Assembly (NCBI RefSeq): GCF_014207135.1
Contig: NZ_JACHCC010000002.1
Coordinates: forward strand, 372,001-436,000
DNA from: Pedobacter cryoconitis
Lineage (GTDB): Bacteria; Bacteroidota; Bacteroidia; Sphingobacteriales; Sphingobacteriaceae
Length of the DNA stretch: 64,000 bases
Reading direction: 5' to 3'
The translations under genes were made by a program, and so were the position numbers. The notes below the pieces were generated by a model. The model had not been told where the DNA came from, ran no database searches, and worked only from the letters and a program-made list of their open reading frames with translations. This document shows positions 63,623-64,000 of this stretch, piece after piece (positions within the stretch are counted from its first letter, which is position 1; every line of letters starts with the position of its first letter).

Positions 63623-64000
63623 TTAGAATGAGACATTTAAACCAAAGATGAAACTGCGTTGGTTGTTCGGATAATTTCCATAATCTATACCGAAATTTGC
63701 ACTGCTCCCTCCTACTTCAGGATCCAGCCCGGTATATTTAGTAATCGTAAATAAGTTTGTTGCCTGAACATATAACCTTACTTTACTCATCCCGAATCTT
63801 TTCAGAACAGGAGGTTTTACTGTATAACCGATAATAAATGATTTCAATTTCAGGAATGAACCGTCTTCTACCAGATAAGAATTAGCGACACCAGATGTAC
63901 TGAATGTATTGGCTGATTCAACTATCGGAACCGAGGTATTTGTATTTTGAGGAGTCCAGGCATTCAATAAATTATTGCTCTTATTCCCAATAAATGTTCC
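63623..64000 (-). CDS. SusC/RagA-family TonB-linked transporter (C-terminal part, runs off the window)
   Basis: The last 125 or so codons are open to the right edge. They read LLNAWTPQNTNTSVPIVESA, the SFLKLKSFIIGYTV block, SKVRLYVQATNLFTITKYTG and the terminal strand RSFIFGLNVSF, all typical of the SusC C-terminus. The gene begins beyond the window. It is the first known gene of the operon that runs to 54830. Confidence 0.95.
   Translation of the reverse strand, partial: GTFIGNKSNNLLNAWTPQNTNTSVPIVESANTFSTSGVANSYLVEDGSFLKLKSFIIGYTVKPPVLKRFGMSKVRLYVQATNLFTITKYTGLDPEVGGSSANFGIDYGNYPNNQRSFIFGLNVSF

Overview
The window comes from a member of the Bacteroidota, most likely Sphingobacteriaceae (Pedobacter-like). 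The evidence is two SusC/SusD outer-membrane systems, many short lipoprotein signals ending in SC or AC followed by K or D, a PorT-type barrel, promoters of the Bacteroidota type (TTTG, about 19-20 nt, TAnnTTTG), weak Shine-Dalgarno sequences and an AT-rich composition. No phage, conjugative element, insertion sequence or CRISPR array is visible. One tRNA gene is present.

Layout. 1-3351: end of a SusC/SusD pair on the minus strand (SusD runs off the left edge). 3676-10537: a dipeptidyl-peptidase IV-like enzyme, an SGNH/sialate-esterase-like hydrolase, small membrane proteins, a secreted protein with a collagen-like Gly tail, and degraded gene remnants. 10527-19653: three HxlR-type regulators, each beside a redox enzyme (quinone reductase-like, azoreductase, NmrA-type reductase), plus an overlapping AcpA-type phosphoesterase and di-haem cytochrome c peroxidase pair and an acyltransferase. 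19708-27672: an oxidative-stress block with katG, an exported catalase with an exported ankyrin-repeat partner, a single-domain (p)ppGpp-hydrolase-like HD protein, a YXWGXW protein and a TPR protein. 27700-34279: accessory enzymes and regulators (APH-like kinase with MarR, YdeI, GH18-like lipoprotein, flavin oxidoreductase, AraC, GrpB) and a broken cytidine deaminase gene. 34523-40381: a siderophore-type TonB receptor facing a three-gene set (DUF2252, iron-permease-like, FAD/NAD(P)-binding). 40487-49455: exported hydrolases (PNGase F-like, S41, M57-like and M60-like proteins). 49550-49734: an unusual palindromic array built on an 11-bp period. 49840-54129: a TetR/hydrolase/MFS operon and small genes. 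54446-54535: tRNA-Ser(UGA). 54830-64000: a glycan-utilisation operon (SusC, SusD, a 728-aa protein of unknown function, N-acylglucosamine 2-epimerase, sugar MFS, GH20 hexosaminidase, and a tiny lipoprotein).

How it fits together. The right-hand operon looks like uptake and use of amino-sugar glycans: SusCD import, GH20 release of hexosamine, MFS uptake and GlcNAc/ManNAc epimerisation. With the GH18, PNGase F, M60 and other protease lipoproteins elsewhere, the window suggests attack on glycoproteins. Two regulatory patterns stand out. katG and the exported catalase gene share an OxyR-like dyad placed 23 nt before a -7 element in both. Three copies of TAGATA-N4-TATCTA precede tetR, its neighbouring hydrolase and the MFS gene.
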